Assembly (NCBI RefSeq): GCF_003182155.1
Contig: NZ_QGTG01000015.1
Span: forward strand, 27,640 to 91,639
Length of the DNA stretch: 64,000 bases
Direction: 5' to 3'
From: Chitinophaga sp. S165
Lineage (GTDB): Bacteria; Bacteroidota; Bacteroidia; Chitinophagales; Chitinophagaceae
Both the position numbers and the translations under genes were made by a program. Under the pieces are notes generated by a model that was not told the DNA's origin, searched no databases, and saw nothing but the letters and a program-made list of their open reading frames with translations. How positions within the stretch are numbered: position 1 is the stretch's first letter; every line of letters starts with the position of its first letter. Below are positions 42,769 through 51,766 of this stretch, piece by piece.

Positions 42769-45579
42769 ATGAATGCCCGCTTACTGATATATATATCAAT
42801 CCTCACATCCCTGCTCATTACCAGCGCCCTATCTGCCCAACAGCGGTTAATGACCGATAGCATCCTGCTTCGTTATGCCGACACCACCTCCAATGGTTCT
42901 ATCTACACCCTGGTAAAATTTGATTCTTTTCCTGGCAACAAACTATTACAAAGAGATGGTGTTATAAAGTCACTTAGCCCTCAACATCACATTCTGCAAA
43001 GGATGCAGTTTGATTCTGCAGAAGCTTCGCATGTCATAAAGATCTATAAGGCGAATTATAACTGGAAATGCAGTGATGTACTGGTTAAAGATATCAGCAT
43101 GCTGCAACAGCAGGATAGCCTGCAGGTACAGGTATCGTTCAGTGGTCAGATTGATCATCTTCAACACTGCCGGATCCTATCTGCTACATCTACCTATCCT
43201 GTAGCAATAGTCAGTGTAAAAATGCGTGACTGGAGTTCGTTCACGGCTCAATATAATGTGCGGTTCATTGACAGGCTACGTTCTGCACGCACAGAGATCC
43301 CTATCAACAACGCATTACCTTCCGTCAATAACATCAACGCGCTTCATCAGCAATATCCATCTTTACAAGGTGCCAATCATACAGTAAGCCTGAAAGAAGA
43401 ATGGTTTGATACTACTGATATAGATCTGCTTGGGAAGGCCGCTCCCTCTCCGCTTGCTGCGAATACTATTAATCCGCATGCAACGATGATGGCCACACTG
43501 ATTGCAGGGCTTGGGAACTCAGGCTCCAATGGTAAAGGAGTGGCTGTAAAAGCCAGGTTAAGCTCTTCAGACTATCTGCATTTGCTGCCTGATGAGACCA
43601 ATTATTTTAAGGATGCCGGTATCAGTTTGCAGAACCATTCTTACGGCACTGCGCTTGAGAACTATTATGGCGCTGAAGCTGCTGCTTACGATCAACAGGT
43701 GTTTACACTGGATACATTGTTGCATGTCTTCTCTTCCGGCAATATCGGCAATAGCGCTCCACAAGATGGCACCTACAAAGGCTTAACAGGTTATGCGAAT
43801 CTCAGTGGTACGTTTAAGCAGTCGAAAAATGTATTGGTAACGGGTGGTATCGATACAGGCTATCGCGTTCCAACACTTAGTTCCAAAGGCCCGGCCTTCG
43901 ATGGCCGCATTGCTCCGCAGCTGGTGGCTTACGGACAAGCAGGTACTTCCGACGCTGCTGCAACAACTACAGGTATTGCAACACTTGTACAGGAAGCTTA
44001 TCATCAGGAATATGGTACGACGCCTTCCGCTGCGATGGTGAAAGCGATCCTGATCAATAGTGCTGATGACATCAATACCCCGGGACCAGACTATAGCAGC
44101 GGGTATGGCCTGATCAATGCAGTTGCTGCCATACGCACCATTAAGGATAAACGCGTTTTTACAAGTGATATCTCTACAGGTAATACAACAACGCTTCCCA
44201 TTAATATACCTCCCAATACCGCGCGGCTGAAGATCACGCTTAGCTGGAATGATCCTGCTGCTCCAGAGAATACGAGTAAAGCCCTGCTTAATGATCTTGA
44301 TCTCACTGTTACAGATAATGCAGGTAATAGTCATGCTCCCTGGCTACTGAGTGCTTATCCTGCTGCCGATTCACTCTCAGCGCCTGCACGTCGTGGCAGA
44401 GATAGTCTTAATAACCAGGAACAAGTCACTATTGAACAACCGGCGACAGGCACAATGACTATCCGTGTGCATGCACGGCAATTGTTATCTGGTACATCCC
44501 AAAGCTTTCATATCACATATCAGTTTATTCCACGTTCATCTTTTGAATGGCAGTACCCTGCCGGCGGCGAACAATTAACCGCAGGAGATAACATCGCGGT
44601 ACGCTGGCGCACACCACATATTGGCAATGGCACATTGTCTTTCAGTGCTGACAGTGGTCTTACCTGGATCCCGATAGCAGCCGATATTCCACTGGCAAAT
44701 GCCAACAGTCGCTGGAACATTCCTGGCATTTTTAGCAAAGGATTATTAAGAATGAACACTACTGATACTACCTGGACAAGCGATTACTTCAACATATCTT
44801 CACCAGTAGCTGTCAATGTAGGCTTCAATTGTCCGGATACATTACTTATAAACTGGAGTCCTGTGGATAATGCTGCAAGCTATGATGTGTATACATTGAA
44901 AGGTCAATCGTTATCGTTCATCAGCAATACGGCAGATCCATTCGTCTTCATTCCCAAAACACAACTATCATCGCCGTACATAGCAGTTACTCCACGCCAT
45001 ATAGACGGCTGGACTGGTTTACAGGGTTATACTTTCAATTATGAGCATCAGGGCGTCTTTTGTTTCTTCAAACAAATACTGGCAGATGTTCAGGAAGATA
45101 ATAGTGTAGATATTACTGTAGTTCTCAGCACAAAAGACAGGGTGAAGACTATCTATTGGGAACGCTTGCAGGGCAATGACTTTTTAACTTTATCTAATCA
45201 GCCTGTCAATGCAAATGATCAATATGTTTATAAAGATCATCCCGACCATTCAGGGGTCTTTTATTATCGTATCAAGCTGGAATTAACAGACGGCCGTTAT
45301 ATCTATTCAGACGTTCAGGCGGTGCAGGTCCTCATTAATGAAGACTTCCATTTATATCCGATACCTGCTGCACAACAACTAACATTACTTGCCGGCCGAC
45401 TGGGTGATTTCAAAGTACGCATCACAGATATGAATGGGCGGACAGTGCTGACACGGCCGCTTACACAGATGAGAGAAGGGTATTCACTAAGCAGCTTCGC
45501 TGCTGGTGTTTACATTTTTTCGATCTATGATGGGGCGCAGAAGATATTTGTAAGACGCTTTGTAAAGGTGATGGATTAG
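42769..45579 (+). CDS. T9SS-secreted S8 (subtilisin-like) peptidase
   Basis: 936 residues from the ATG at 42769, chosen for the signal peptide MNARLLIYISILTSLLITSALSA; the frame opens at 42709. The subtilase domain (~200-460) shows an Asp candidate in EEWFDTTDID (214-219), His237 in NPHATMMATLIAG, an oxyanion Asn in FSSGNIGN, and Ser394 in AGTSDAAA, an unusual form of GTSxAAP. A P-domain-like beta region and beta-sandwich modules follow. The last ~80 residues are a type A sorting domain (FHLYPIPAAQQLTLL...GVYIFSIYDG...RRFVKV), so it is exported by the type IX system. Confidence 0.9.
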   Translation: MNARLLIYISILTSLLITSALSAQQRLMTDSILLRYADTTSNGSIYTLVKFDSFPGNKLLQRDGVIKSLSPQHHILQRMQFDSAEASHVIKIYKANYNWKCSDVLVKDISMLQQQDSLQVQVSFSGQIDHLQHCRILSATSTYPVAIVSVKMRDWSSFTAQYNVRFIDRLRSARTEIPINNALPSVNNINALHQQYPSLQGANHTVSLKEEWFDTTDIDLLGKAAPSPLAANTINPHATMMATLIAGLGNSGSNGKGVAVKARLSSSDYLHLLPDETNYFKDAGISLQNHSYGTALENYYGAEAAAYDQQVFTLDTLLHVFSSGNIGNSAPQDGTYKGLTGYANLSGTFKQSKNVLVTGGIDTGYRVPTLSSKGPAFDGRIAPQLVAYGQAGTSDAAATTTGIATLVQEAYHQEYGTTPSAAMVKAILINSADDINTPGPDYSSGYGLINAVAAIRTIKDKRVFTSDISTGNTTTLPINIPPNTARLKITLSWNDPAAPENTSKALLNDLDLTVTDNAGNSHAPWLLSAYPAADSLSAPARRGRDSLNNQEQVTIEQPATGTMTIRVHARQLLSGTSQSFHITYQFIPRSSFEWQYPAGGEQLTAGDNIAVRWRTPHIGNGTLSFSADSGLTWIPIAADIPLANANSRWNIPGIFSKGLLRMNTTDTTWTSDYFNISSPVAVNVGFNCPDTLLINWSPVDNAASYDVYTLKGQSLSFISNTADPFVFIPKTQLSSPYIAVTPRHIDGWTGLQGYTFNYEHQGVFCFFKQILADVQEDNSVDITVVLSTKDRVKTIYWERLQGNDFLTLSNQPVNANDQYVYKDHPDHSGVFYYRIKLELTDGRYIYSDVQAVQVLINEDFHLYPIPAAQQLTLLAGRLGDFKVRITDMNGRTVLTRPLTQMREGYSLSSFAAGVYIFSIYDGAQKIFVRRFVKVMD

Positions 45580-45622
45580 CGCATTGCAGCGGGTCAGATC
45601 ACATTTGCTATTCCACAAATTA

Positions 45623-45664
45623 TAATGGCTACAGTAAATGCAATTGCATTTACTGTAGCCATTA
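45623..45664. repeat. Perfect 42-bp palindrome between convergent genes
   Basis: Two perfect 21-nt arms (TAATGGCTACAGTAAATGCAA and its complement), with no spacer. There is no T-run on either side. It lies between the stops of the subtilase (45579) and the fucosidase (45686). It may still act as an RNA-processing or termination hairpin for both. Confidence 0.85.
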
Positions 45665-45685
45665 CGATCCTGATACAAAAGCTTT

Positions 45686-47134
45686 TTATTGGATCTTCAC
45701 TACAAACAGGTTGCTGGTAATATCTCCTGGACGTAGTCCTGACAGATTGATCACACAGTCTTTTCCCTGTTGCTTCCATGTGATAGCCCTATCACTGCCG
45801 AGTATCACTGCCTTTGCCTGTTTTGCCGGCGCAAAGTCCTTTATTGTTAACTGTGGTTCATAACCGGTAGCTATGCAATACAGTGCATCATCTTTCTTTG
45901 TGAAGAACATCTCAATGTGTGCATGCTCTTTTGATGGTTTCACCATCTTTGCCACATTGTAGTCAGACATGTAGCTGGCTTCTTTTACCTGTGGACGTTT
46001 TCCTGCACTCCACTGACGTGTTTCTTTCCACGGCTTAGTGTTATAAATTGCCTCACCGTTCACTTCCAGCCAGGAACCTATATCTACAAGTCTTTGTTGC
46101 ATAATGACAGGTATCTGGCCATCAGCAGTGGGGCCGATGTCCAGCAACAGGTTACCACCACGGGATACGATATCCACCAGCAAGACCACCAGGTCGTTAC
46201 TCTTTTTATAATCGTTCACTGTCTCCATACGGTTGTAACCGTAGGAGTTACCGATTCCCTGGCTTTCTTCCCATACTACGCCAGGCTGCATACCACTGCC
46301 ATATTCTGAGGTGAGGTATGTTGCTCCATTATTATGTCCCCTGGTATTGCTGCCCCAACGGTCATCTACTACGACTTCATCTTTTACAGGAGATTCATTG
46401 AATAACCAGGCAAGTAATTCTGTACTGCGCCACGCGGTATCAGACTGTTCCCATTCTCCGTCAGAAAAGATCACGGAAGGCTTATAACGTGTTACCAGGT
46501 CTTTGAACTGTGGTGTCATCACATTCGTTACATAGCTGGCCTTGTCTTTCTTCCACAATGGATTAAACCACTCGTACAAAGAATAGTAGTATCCCATTTT
46601 CAGGCCGGCCTTTCTTACTTCATTTGTCAAATCTCCCAGCAGATCCCTTTTGGGCGTACCGGTGACCGCATTCCAGGGTCTTCCCCATACGGAATCGGCC
46701 TGCTTGTTATCCCACAGACAGTATCCTTCATGATGTTTAGAGGTCAGCACTACATACTTTGCACCCGAACGGCGGAACACGTCTGCCCATTGCGCAGGGT
46801 CGAACAGCGAAGCATTGAACTGTGACTCAAACTGCTGATACTTGAAATCCTTGCCATAGTTCTTATCATGAAAAGCTCTTACCTTCTGATGTGTTTCATC
46901 TTTAGCACCATCCAGCTGATACCAGTACCATTCGGAGTAACCACCCGGTCCTACCACTGCAAAAGACGGAACGGCATATACGCCCCAGTGTATAAAGATG
47001 CCAAACTTGGCTTCATTGAACCAGGCAGGAATACCACGCTTATTCAGCGAGGCCCAGTCTGCGGTATATTGCTGTGCGGCAAGCGGCGCACTGCCCATTA
47101 AAAAAGCGGCTGCGTAAAGGAAGAGTTTTTTCAT
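45686..47134 (-). CDS. GH29 alpha-L-fucosidase
   Basis: 482 residues from the Met at 47134 (signal peptide MKKLFLYAAAFLMGSAPLAA); a Met six codons earlier is possible. It removes alpha-linked L-fucose from glycans. GH29 motifs: WFNEAKFGIFIHWGVYAVPSF, FRRSGAKYVVLTSKHHEGYCLW, GYYYSLYEWFNPLW, and the nucleophile Asp225 in VIFSDGEWE. GNLLLDIGPTADGQIP closes the barrel, and a C-terminal beta domain follows. It is monocistronic, with a direct-repeat region 140-260 bp upstream. Confidence 0.94.
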   Translation of the reverse strand: MKKLFLYAAAFLMGSAPLAAQQYTADWASLNKRGIPAWFNEAKFGIFIHWGVYAVPSFAVVGPGGYSEWYWYQLDGAKDETHQKVRAFHDKNYGKDFKYQQFESQFNASLFDPAQWADVFRRSGAKYVVLTSKHHEGYCLWDNKQADSVWGRPWNAVTGTPKRDLLGDLTNEVRKAGLKMGYYYSLYEWFNPLWKKDKASYVTNVMTPQFKDLVTRYKPSVIFSDGEWEQSDTAWRSTELLAWLFNESPVKDEVVVDDRWGSNTRGHNNGATYLTSEYGSGMQPGVVWEESQGIGNSYGYNRMETVNDYKKSNDLVVLLVDIVSRGGNLLLDIGPTADGQIPVIMQQRLVDIGSWLEVNGEAIYNTKPWKETRQWSAGKRPQVKEASYMSDYNVAKMVKPSKEHAHIEMFFTKKDDALYCIATGYEPQLTIKDFAPAKQAKAVILGSDRAITWKQQGKDCVINLSGLRPGDITSNLFVVKIQ

Positions 47135-47269
47135 AACTGTAGTTGATAGCATGAGACCATGGATATAAACAATACTTAAATATAGCCTGACAGGGCATGA
47201 ATTCCTAATAGCATCTGCACCGGAACCGGTAGGATATTAGTACTGGTGGAATATGCTTGCCCTTAACCA

Positions 47270-47394
47270 ATCTTGATATGGCCTGATATAGCTTTAGGAT
47301 GTCTTTAGCAGATCTTGGGCTGGTATGTCTTCCATACCCTTAGTTTATCTTGATATAGCCCGATATGGCTTAGTATTGTTCTCAGATCTTGGGG
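47270..47394. repeat. Two ~48-bp imperfect direct repeats
   Basis: Copies at 47270-47319 and 47347-47394 share ATCTTGATATRGCCYGATATRGCTT at the left and AGATCTTGGG at the right. Within each, TGATATRGCC is itself nearly doubled at a 10-bp step. A shorter relative (CCTGATATAA) lies at 47421. Confidence 0.7.
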
Positions 47395-47429
47395 TTATTC
47401 TTGCTTTCACCTTGCTACAACCTGATATA

Positions 47430-47462
47430 AAAAGCCTCTCCGGTCGTACCAGAGAGGCTTTT
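47430..47462 (-). terminator. Intrinsic terminator after pgl
   Basis: 11-bp stem AAAAGCCTCTC / GAGAGGCTTTT with an inner GGT/ACC pairing. It closes gnd-zwf-pgl on the minus strand. Confidence 0.85.
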
Positions 47463-47491
47463 ATAGTGATTTACTATCTTATCGGCATTGA

Positions 47492-48217
47492 CTACATTTC
47501 CAACGCACCTGCTGCTGCTTCATCCACAAACCAGTGCAGTTCTCCATCCTGAGGACGGATCAACTGGGAAGGGAATTTCTCAGCATCAAAATCTCCTTCA
47601 ATGACACTCTTCAGTGTCAGGGCTTTGCCCGCACCGGTTGCCATGAATATTACGCAGGCAGATTCGTTTACAACGGGAGCTGTCAGCGTGATGCGGAACA
47701 TATCCTGCGCTTTCAGGAAGAATGCTTTTACCCAGGCTTTTTTCTCATGTACTACTTCAGTACCGGGGAAGAGGGACAGGGTATGTCCGTCATCTCCCAT
47801 ACCTAACAGTACGAGATCAAAAGTAGTATCGCTGTCTTTGAAATATTTGTGCAGAATCTTTTCATACTCTGCAGCAGCGGCTTCCGGTTCAATATCCGTA
47901 CGCATTACATGGATATTCTCTGAGGGCACGCCTACAACGTCCAGCAGGGTTTCGTAAGCCATGCGGGCATTGTTACGCTCGTCTTCAAAAGGCACCGCCC
48001 TTTCGTCTCCCCAGAAAAAGTGTACCCTCTCCCACGGAATGATCAGTTTATAAGGCTCTTTTGTGAGCAGCGTATACAGCTGTTTAGGTGTGTTTCCTCC
48101 GGATAGGGCCAGTGTAAAAATAGGCTGGTCCTGCAGCACCTCCTGAATGTAGTTGCTGATCCATGCTGCCAGGTTTTCACTCAGTTCCTGGGTATTTTTC
48201 GCGATATGTAATTCCAT
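47492..48217 (-). CDS. pgl: 6-phosphogluconolactonase
   Basis: 241 residues. It hydrolyses 6-phosphogluconolactone to 6-phosphogluconate. Family marks: TLALSGGNTPKQLYTLL, IPWERVHFFWGDERAVPFEDERNN (active-site region), FDLVLLGMGDDGHTLSLFPGT, and ITLTAPVVNESACVIFMATGAGKA. It lies 5 bp after zwf, so the pathway steps zwf, pgl and gnd are encoded together, with gnd first on the transcript. Confidence 0.96.
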   Translation of the reverse strand: MELHIAKNTQELSENLAAWISNYIQEVLQDQPIFTLALSGGNTPKQLYTLLTKEPYKLIIPWERVHFFWGDERAVPFEDERNNARMAYETLLDVVGVPSENIHVMRTDIEPEAAAAEYEKILHKYFKDSDTTFDLVLLGMGDDGHTLSLFPGTEVVHEKKAWVKAFFLKAQDMFRITLTAPVVNESACVIFMATGAGKALTLKSVIEGDFDAEKFPSQLIRPQDGELHWFVDEAAAGALEM

Positions 48218-48222
48218 TTCTC

Positions 48223-49728
48223 TTATTTAGGTAGATTGATCCAGGCATGTCCGTCCTTTGCAATCAGTGCATCCGCATCTTCAGGGCCCCAGGAATCAGG
48301 TGCGTAGTTAGGGAAATCGACCGGTGTGCGGGATTCCCATGTTTCCAGGATCGGCATTACCACTTTCCAGGCAGCTTCTACCTGGTCGGCACGCATGAAC
48401 AGGGTAGCGTCACCCTCCATTACGTCCAGCAGCAGTGTTTCGTATGCTTCAGGCGCATGATCATCGCCATACTGACGGTCGAAGTTGAATACCATTTCTA
48501 CAGGGTCCAGTTCCATGCTCTGACCCGGGCGTTTTGCCTGGAAGCGGATACGGATATCCATTTCCGGCTGTATGCTGATGGTCAGGCGGTTTGGACGCCA
48601 TGTTTCTGCTGACTCAGCCGGGAACGCGTAGTGAGGCGCCTGGCGGAACTGCAGGGTAATATTGGTTGCCTTCTGGTGCATGTTCTTACCGGTACGTACG
48701 TAGAACGGTACGCCCTGCCAGCGCCAGTTGTCAATATAGAACTTAACGGCAGCGTAAGTTTCTGTAGCCGATTCTTTGTCTACACCTTTCTCTTCACGAT
48801 AACCTACTACCTGCTGGCCTTTTCTCCAGCCGGCAGAATACTGTCCGCGTACTGCGTTTTCGTGTATTTTATCTTTAGTGAATTTGCGGATCGCGTTCAG
48901 TACATCCACTTTCTTGTTACGGATCTCGTTTGCATCAAAGGATACAGGAGCTTCCATAGCGATCATACACATTACCTGCAGAATATGGTTCTGCACCATG
49001 TCGCGCAGTGCACCGGAGCTTTCGTAGTAACCGCCACGGCCTTCCAGCCCTACGGTCTCTGAAGCGGTGATCTGTATATGATCGATGTAGTTACGGTTCC
49101 ATAATGGTTCGAACAGCGCATTGGCAAAGCGGAGTGCGATAAGGTTCTGCACGGTTTCTTTACCCAGGTAGTGGTCAATGCGGTAGATCTGTTCTTCGGA
49201 GAATAAACCTTGCAACAGGGTATTCAGTTCATGAGCGCTTTGCAGGTCATGACCGAATGGTTTTTCTATTACAATACGTGTGCTGCGTTTATCACTGCAC
49301 AGGTTCAGACTGCCTAGTTTCTGTGCGATGGCCGGCATCAGTTGCGGCGCTACAGACAGGTAGAAGATCACGTTAGGATGTTCATCCCACTCTTCTTCTT
49401 TCGCTTTCACGAAGTCAGTGATCTTGCTATATGCAGACTGGTCTTCAGCGTCCATCTGCAGGTAGCTTACATGCTGGCTGAAATCTTTCCAATGGCCGTT
49501 CTGCTCACCTTTACGACGGGAGAATTTCTTAATACCATCCAGTAAACGTTCCAGGTAAGCACTATTATCATAGGGACTACGGCCGATACCCGCGATAGCA
49601 AATTTTTCCGGCATGTAGTTATCAAGGAACAGGTTGTATAAAGCCGGCGATAATTTTCTGTAGTTCAAGTCGCCGCTGCCGCCGAAGATGAAGACGATGG
49701 AGGCAGGCGGACGTTTATGATTTTGCAT
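48223..49728 (-). CDS. zwf: Glucose-6-phosphate 1-dehydrogenase
   Basis: 501 residues from the Met at 49728 (MQNHKRPPASIVFIFGGSGDL); the frame opens further upstream, but the extension crosses the hairpin and is not family-like. It oxidises glucose 6-phosphate with NADP+ (or NAD+), the first step of the oxidative pentose phosphate pathway. Seen: FGGSGDLNYRKL nucleotide site, RIVIEKPFGHD, the substrate motif RIDHYLGKETVQN, and FYVRTGKNMHQKATNI. Middle gene of the gnd-zwf-pgl operon. Confidence 0.96.
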   Translation of the reverse strand: MQNHKRPPASIVFIFGGSGDLNYRKLSPALYNLFLDNYMPEKFAIAGIGRSPYDNSAYLERLLDGIKKFSRRKGEQNGHWKDFSQHVSYLQMDAEDQSAYSKITDFVKAKEEEWDEHPNVIFYLSVAPQLMPAIAQKLGSLNLCSDKRSTRIVIEKPFGHDLQSAHELNTLLQGLFSEEQIYRIDHYLGKETVQNLIALRFANALFEPLWNRNYIDHIQITASETVGLEGRGGYYESSGALRDMVQNHILQVMCMIAMEAPVSFDANEIRNKKVDVLNAIRKFTKDKIHENAVRGQYSAGWRKGQQVVGYREEKGVDKESATETYAAVKFYIDNWRWQGVPFYVRTGKNMHQKATNITLQFRQAPHYAFPAESAETWRPNRLTISIQPEMDIRIRFQAKRPGQSMELDPVEMVFNFDRQYGDDHAPEAYETLLLDVMEGDATLFMRADQVEAAWKVVMPILETWESRTPVDFPNYAPDSWGPEDADALIAKDGHAWINLPK

Positions 49729-49742
49729 AACTCTATATTTTA

Positions 49743-49781
49743 AGAGAGTGGCCGCACGCTTCAAGCGAACGGCCACTCTTA
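49743..49781 (-). terminator. Hairpin between gnd and zwf
   Basis: AGAGTGGCCG / CGGCCACTCT stem with an imperfect inner stem. The T-run on the minus strand is weak, so this may be partial termination or an RNA-processing site within the operon. Confidence 0.55.
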
Positions 49782-49786
49782 AACTT

Positions 49787-51199
49787 TTATTCACCCCATA
49801 CGGTATGGAAACTACCAGGTACATCTATACGCTGATAGGTGTGAGCGCCGAAGTAATCGCGCTGCGCCTGTACCAGGTTGGTAGGCATCCGTTCTGTGCG
49901 GTAAGCGTCGAAGTAAGCCAGTGCTGACATGATACCAGCAGCTGCGGTACCTGTCTGTGCTGCCTGGGCTACTACTGCACGGGTATTGGTAATTGCATTC
50001 TCAACAAGGGCTGCAACGTCCTTGTTCAGCAGAATATTAGGTAATTCAGGAGATGCTTTGTAAGCAGTGGTATATACTTCCAGGAGGGAAGAACGGATGA
50101 TACATCCACCTCTCCATACTTTCACCGCATCAGGTAACGGAATTTCCATCTGCAGCTCTTTAGAAGCCTGATGCAGCATGGCCAGTCCCTGTGCATAACT
50201 GATGATCACACCGAAGTACAGGGCATCGTGTACCTGCTGTATCCAGGTGTCAACCGGTGTATTGAGCTTCGCATCCGGCGCTTTGTATAAACCAGCAGCC
50301 TGTACGCGTTCGTCTTTATAACCAGACAGTGTACGCAGAGCAACAGCCGTATCAATTACAGGAACGGCAACCGGCAGGTCCATGGCTAACTGTGAAGTCC
50401 ATTTACCGGTACCTTTGGACCCTGCTTTATCAGAGATCACATCTACCAGTCTTGCGCTGGTCTTGTCATCCTTCTGAAGGAAAATATCAGCAGTGATCTC
50501 TACGAGGAAAGATTGCAGATCGCCCTCATTCCATGTTTTGAACACCTGATGTAAACGGTCGTTATCCAGACCCGCCTGTTTCAGCAACGCATAAGCTTCG
50601 CTGATCAGCTGCATGATGGAATATTCGATACCGTTGTGTACCATTTTTACATAGTGACCTGCGCCTTCCTTACCCAGGTAGGCTACGCAAGGTTCACCAT
50701 TTACCTTTGCGGAAATTGCTTCCAGCATTGGTTTTACTTTTTCATAAGCTTCTTTATCGCCACCCGGCATGATGCTAGGTCCCGAACGGGCGCCTTTCTC
50801 ACCGCCTGATACGCCGATGCCCATGAAATGAATACCTTTATCCCGCAGGTATTTCACCCGGCGTAATGTATCTGTATAATGTGAGTTACCACCGTCGATC
50901 ACCACATCACCTTTTTCCAGCAGAGGGATCAGTGATTCTATCACGTCATCCACCGGCTGACCGGCTGGTACCAACATCATCAACTTACGCGGACGCTCCA
51001 GTAATTGTACCATGGTTGCCAGTTCTGCCACTCCCTTTACAGTAGTGCCAGCTGTAGCAGCCGATTCCAGAGCCCCGGTCTTGGTACTATCTTTATCAAA
51101 ACCAATAACGGAAAAACCATGATCAGCCATGTTCAGTAAAAGGTTTCTACCCATTACGCCCAGACCAATCATGCCAAAATCGAATACGCTTTGTGCCAT
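49787..51199 (-). CDS. gnd: 6-phosphogluconate dehydrogenase, decarboxylating
   Basis: 470 residues. It converts 6-phosphogluconate to ribulose 5-phosphate, CO2 and NADPH. GMIGLGVMGRNLLLNMADHGFSV is the NADP motif. Active-site blocks are VIDGGNSHYTDTLRR, GIGVSGGEKGARSGPSIMPGG, GAGHYVKMVHNGIEYSIMQLI (catalytic Lys), and the C-terminal RTERMPTNLVQAQRDYFGAHTYQRID. First gene of the operon. A -7-like TAGTTTTG (minus strand, 51283-51290) lies 83 bp upstream. Confidence 0.97.
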   Translation of the reverse strand: MAQSVFDFGMIGLGVMGRNLLLNMADHGFSVIGFDKDSTKTGALESAATAGTTVKGVAELATMVQLLERPRKLMMLVPAGQPVDDVIESLIPLLEKGDVVIDGGNSHYTDTLRRVKYLRDKGIHFMGIGVSGGEKGARSGPSIMPGGDKEAYEKVKPMLEAISAKVNGEPCVAYLGKEGAGHYVKMVHNGIEYSIMQLISEAYALLKQAGLDNDRLHQVFKTWNEGDLQSFLVEITADIFLQKDDKTSARLVDVISDKAGSKGTGKWTSQLAMDLPVAVPVIDTAVALRTLSGYKDERVQAAGLYKAPDAKLNTPVDTWIQQVHDALYFGVIISYAQGLAMLHQASKELQMEIPLPDAVKVWRGGCIIRSSLLEVYTTAYKASPELPNILLNKDVAALVENAITNTRAVVAQAAQTGTAAAGIMSALAYFDAYRTERMPTNLVQAQRDYFGAHTYQRIDVPGSFHTVWGE

Positions 51200-51766
51200 A
51201 AATTATCGTGTAAGTGCCTAAAAGAATGAAGTAAAAGTACGAATTATCAATTACCAATTACAATTACTATTGAATGACCTGACAAAACTATGAACATCCC
51301 ATACCAATTCCCGCTATTTAGACATGAAAATCCGTGATAAATGCAATCTCAGGGCGTGTCTTAAATTTTTCTTAAATCTTAACCTCAAGGTACGCTAACC
51401 AGGTGCTACATGCCTGTACTAAGTACCGCTCCGGCATCTAAAAACGGCCATAAACAACTGATTTACAATATACAAAATTTTCAAACACTAATCAGCTATC
51501 GTCAGCCGTGCGAACAGTGCATAAACACCAGGTTGATAACGTGCCATTATTTCCTCCTTGTAGTGAGTACTTACCAGGTGTTTAAATTCCCATGGTCCGT
51601 ATGGCCATCGTTGGGGCTTCGTCCTGTACAGAAGGATAAACAATCACCCGCGGTTTATGTTCATAGACGGCTAAATCCAGTCCTTACAATAACTGGCATA
51701 AAGTAAAACGCTCAATGCATTCCTGCATTGAGCGTTTACGTTTATCTAAATGATAAATCGTGTGTA
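51200..51766. other. Intergenic region between ppc and gnd
   Basis: 567 bp. It contains a candidate gnd -7 box (51283-51290) and the ppc terminator (51706-51737). The ORFs in the centre have no protein-like character, and I see no other structure. Confidence 0.5.
51706..51737 (-). terminator. Intrinsic terminator after ppc
   Basis: Perfect 14-bp stem AAACGCTCAATGCA / TGCATTGAGCGTTT with a 4-nt loop, followed on the minus strand by tactttatg. Confidence 0.8.

Larger units (their letters stand above)
47153..47491. other. Intergenic region upstream of the fucosidase
   Basis: 339 bp. It contains a pair of ~48-bp direct repeats (47270-47394) and the pgl terminator (47430-47462). No -7 box was found for the fucosidase. 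Confidence 0.5.

Noticed and set aside
51410..51706. 98-codon ORF between ppc and gnd
   Set aside because: Its composition is not protein-like, it shows no motif, and it ends in the ppc terminator.
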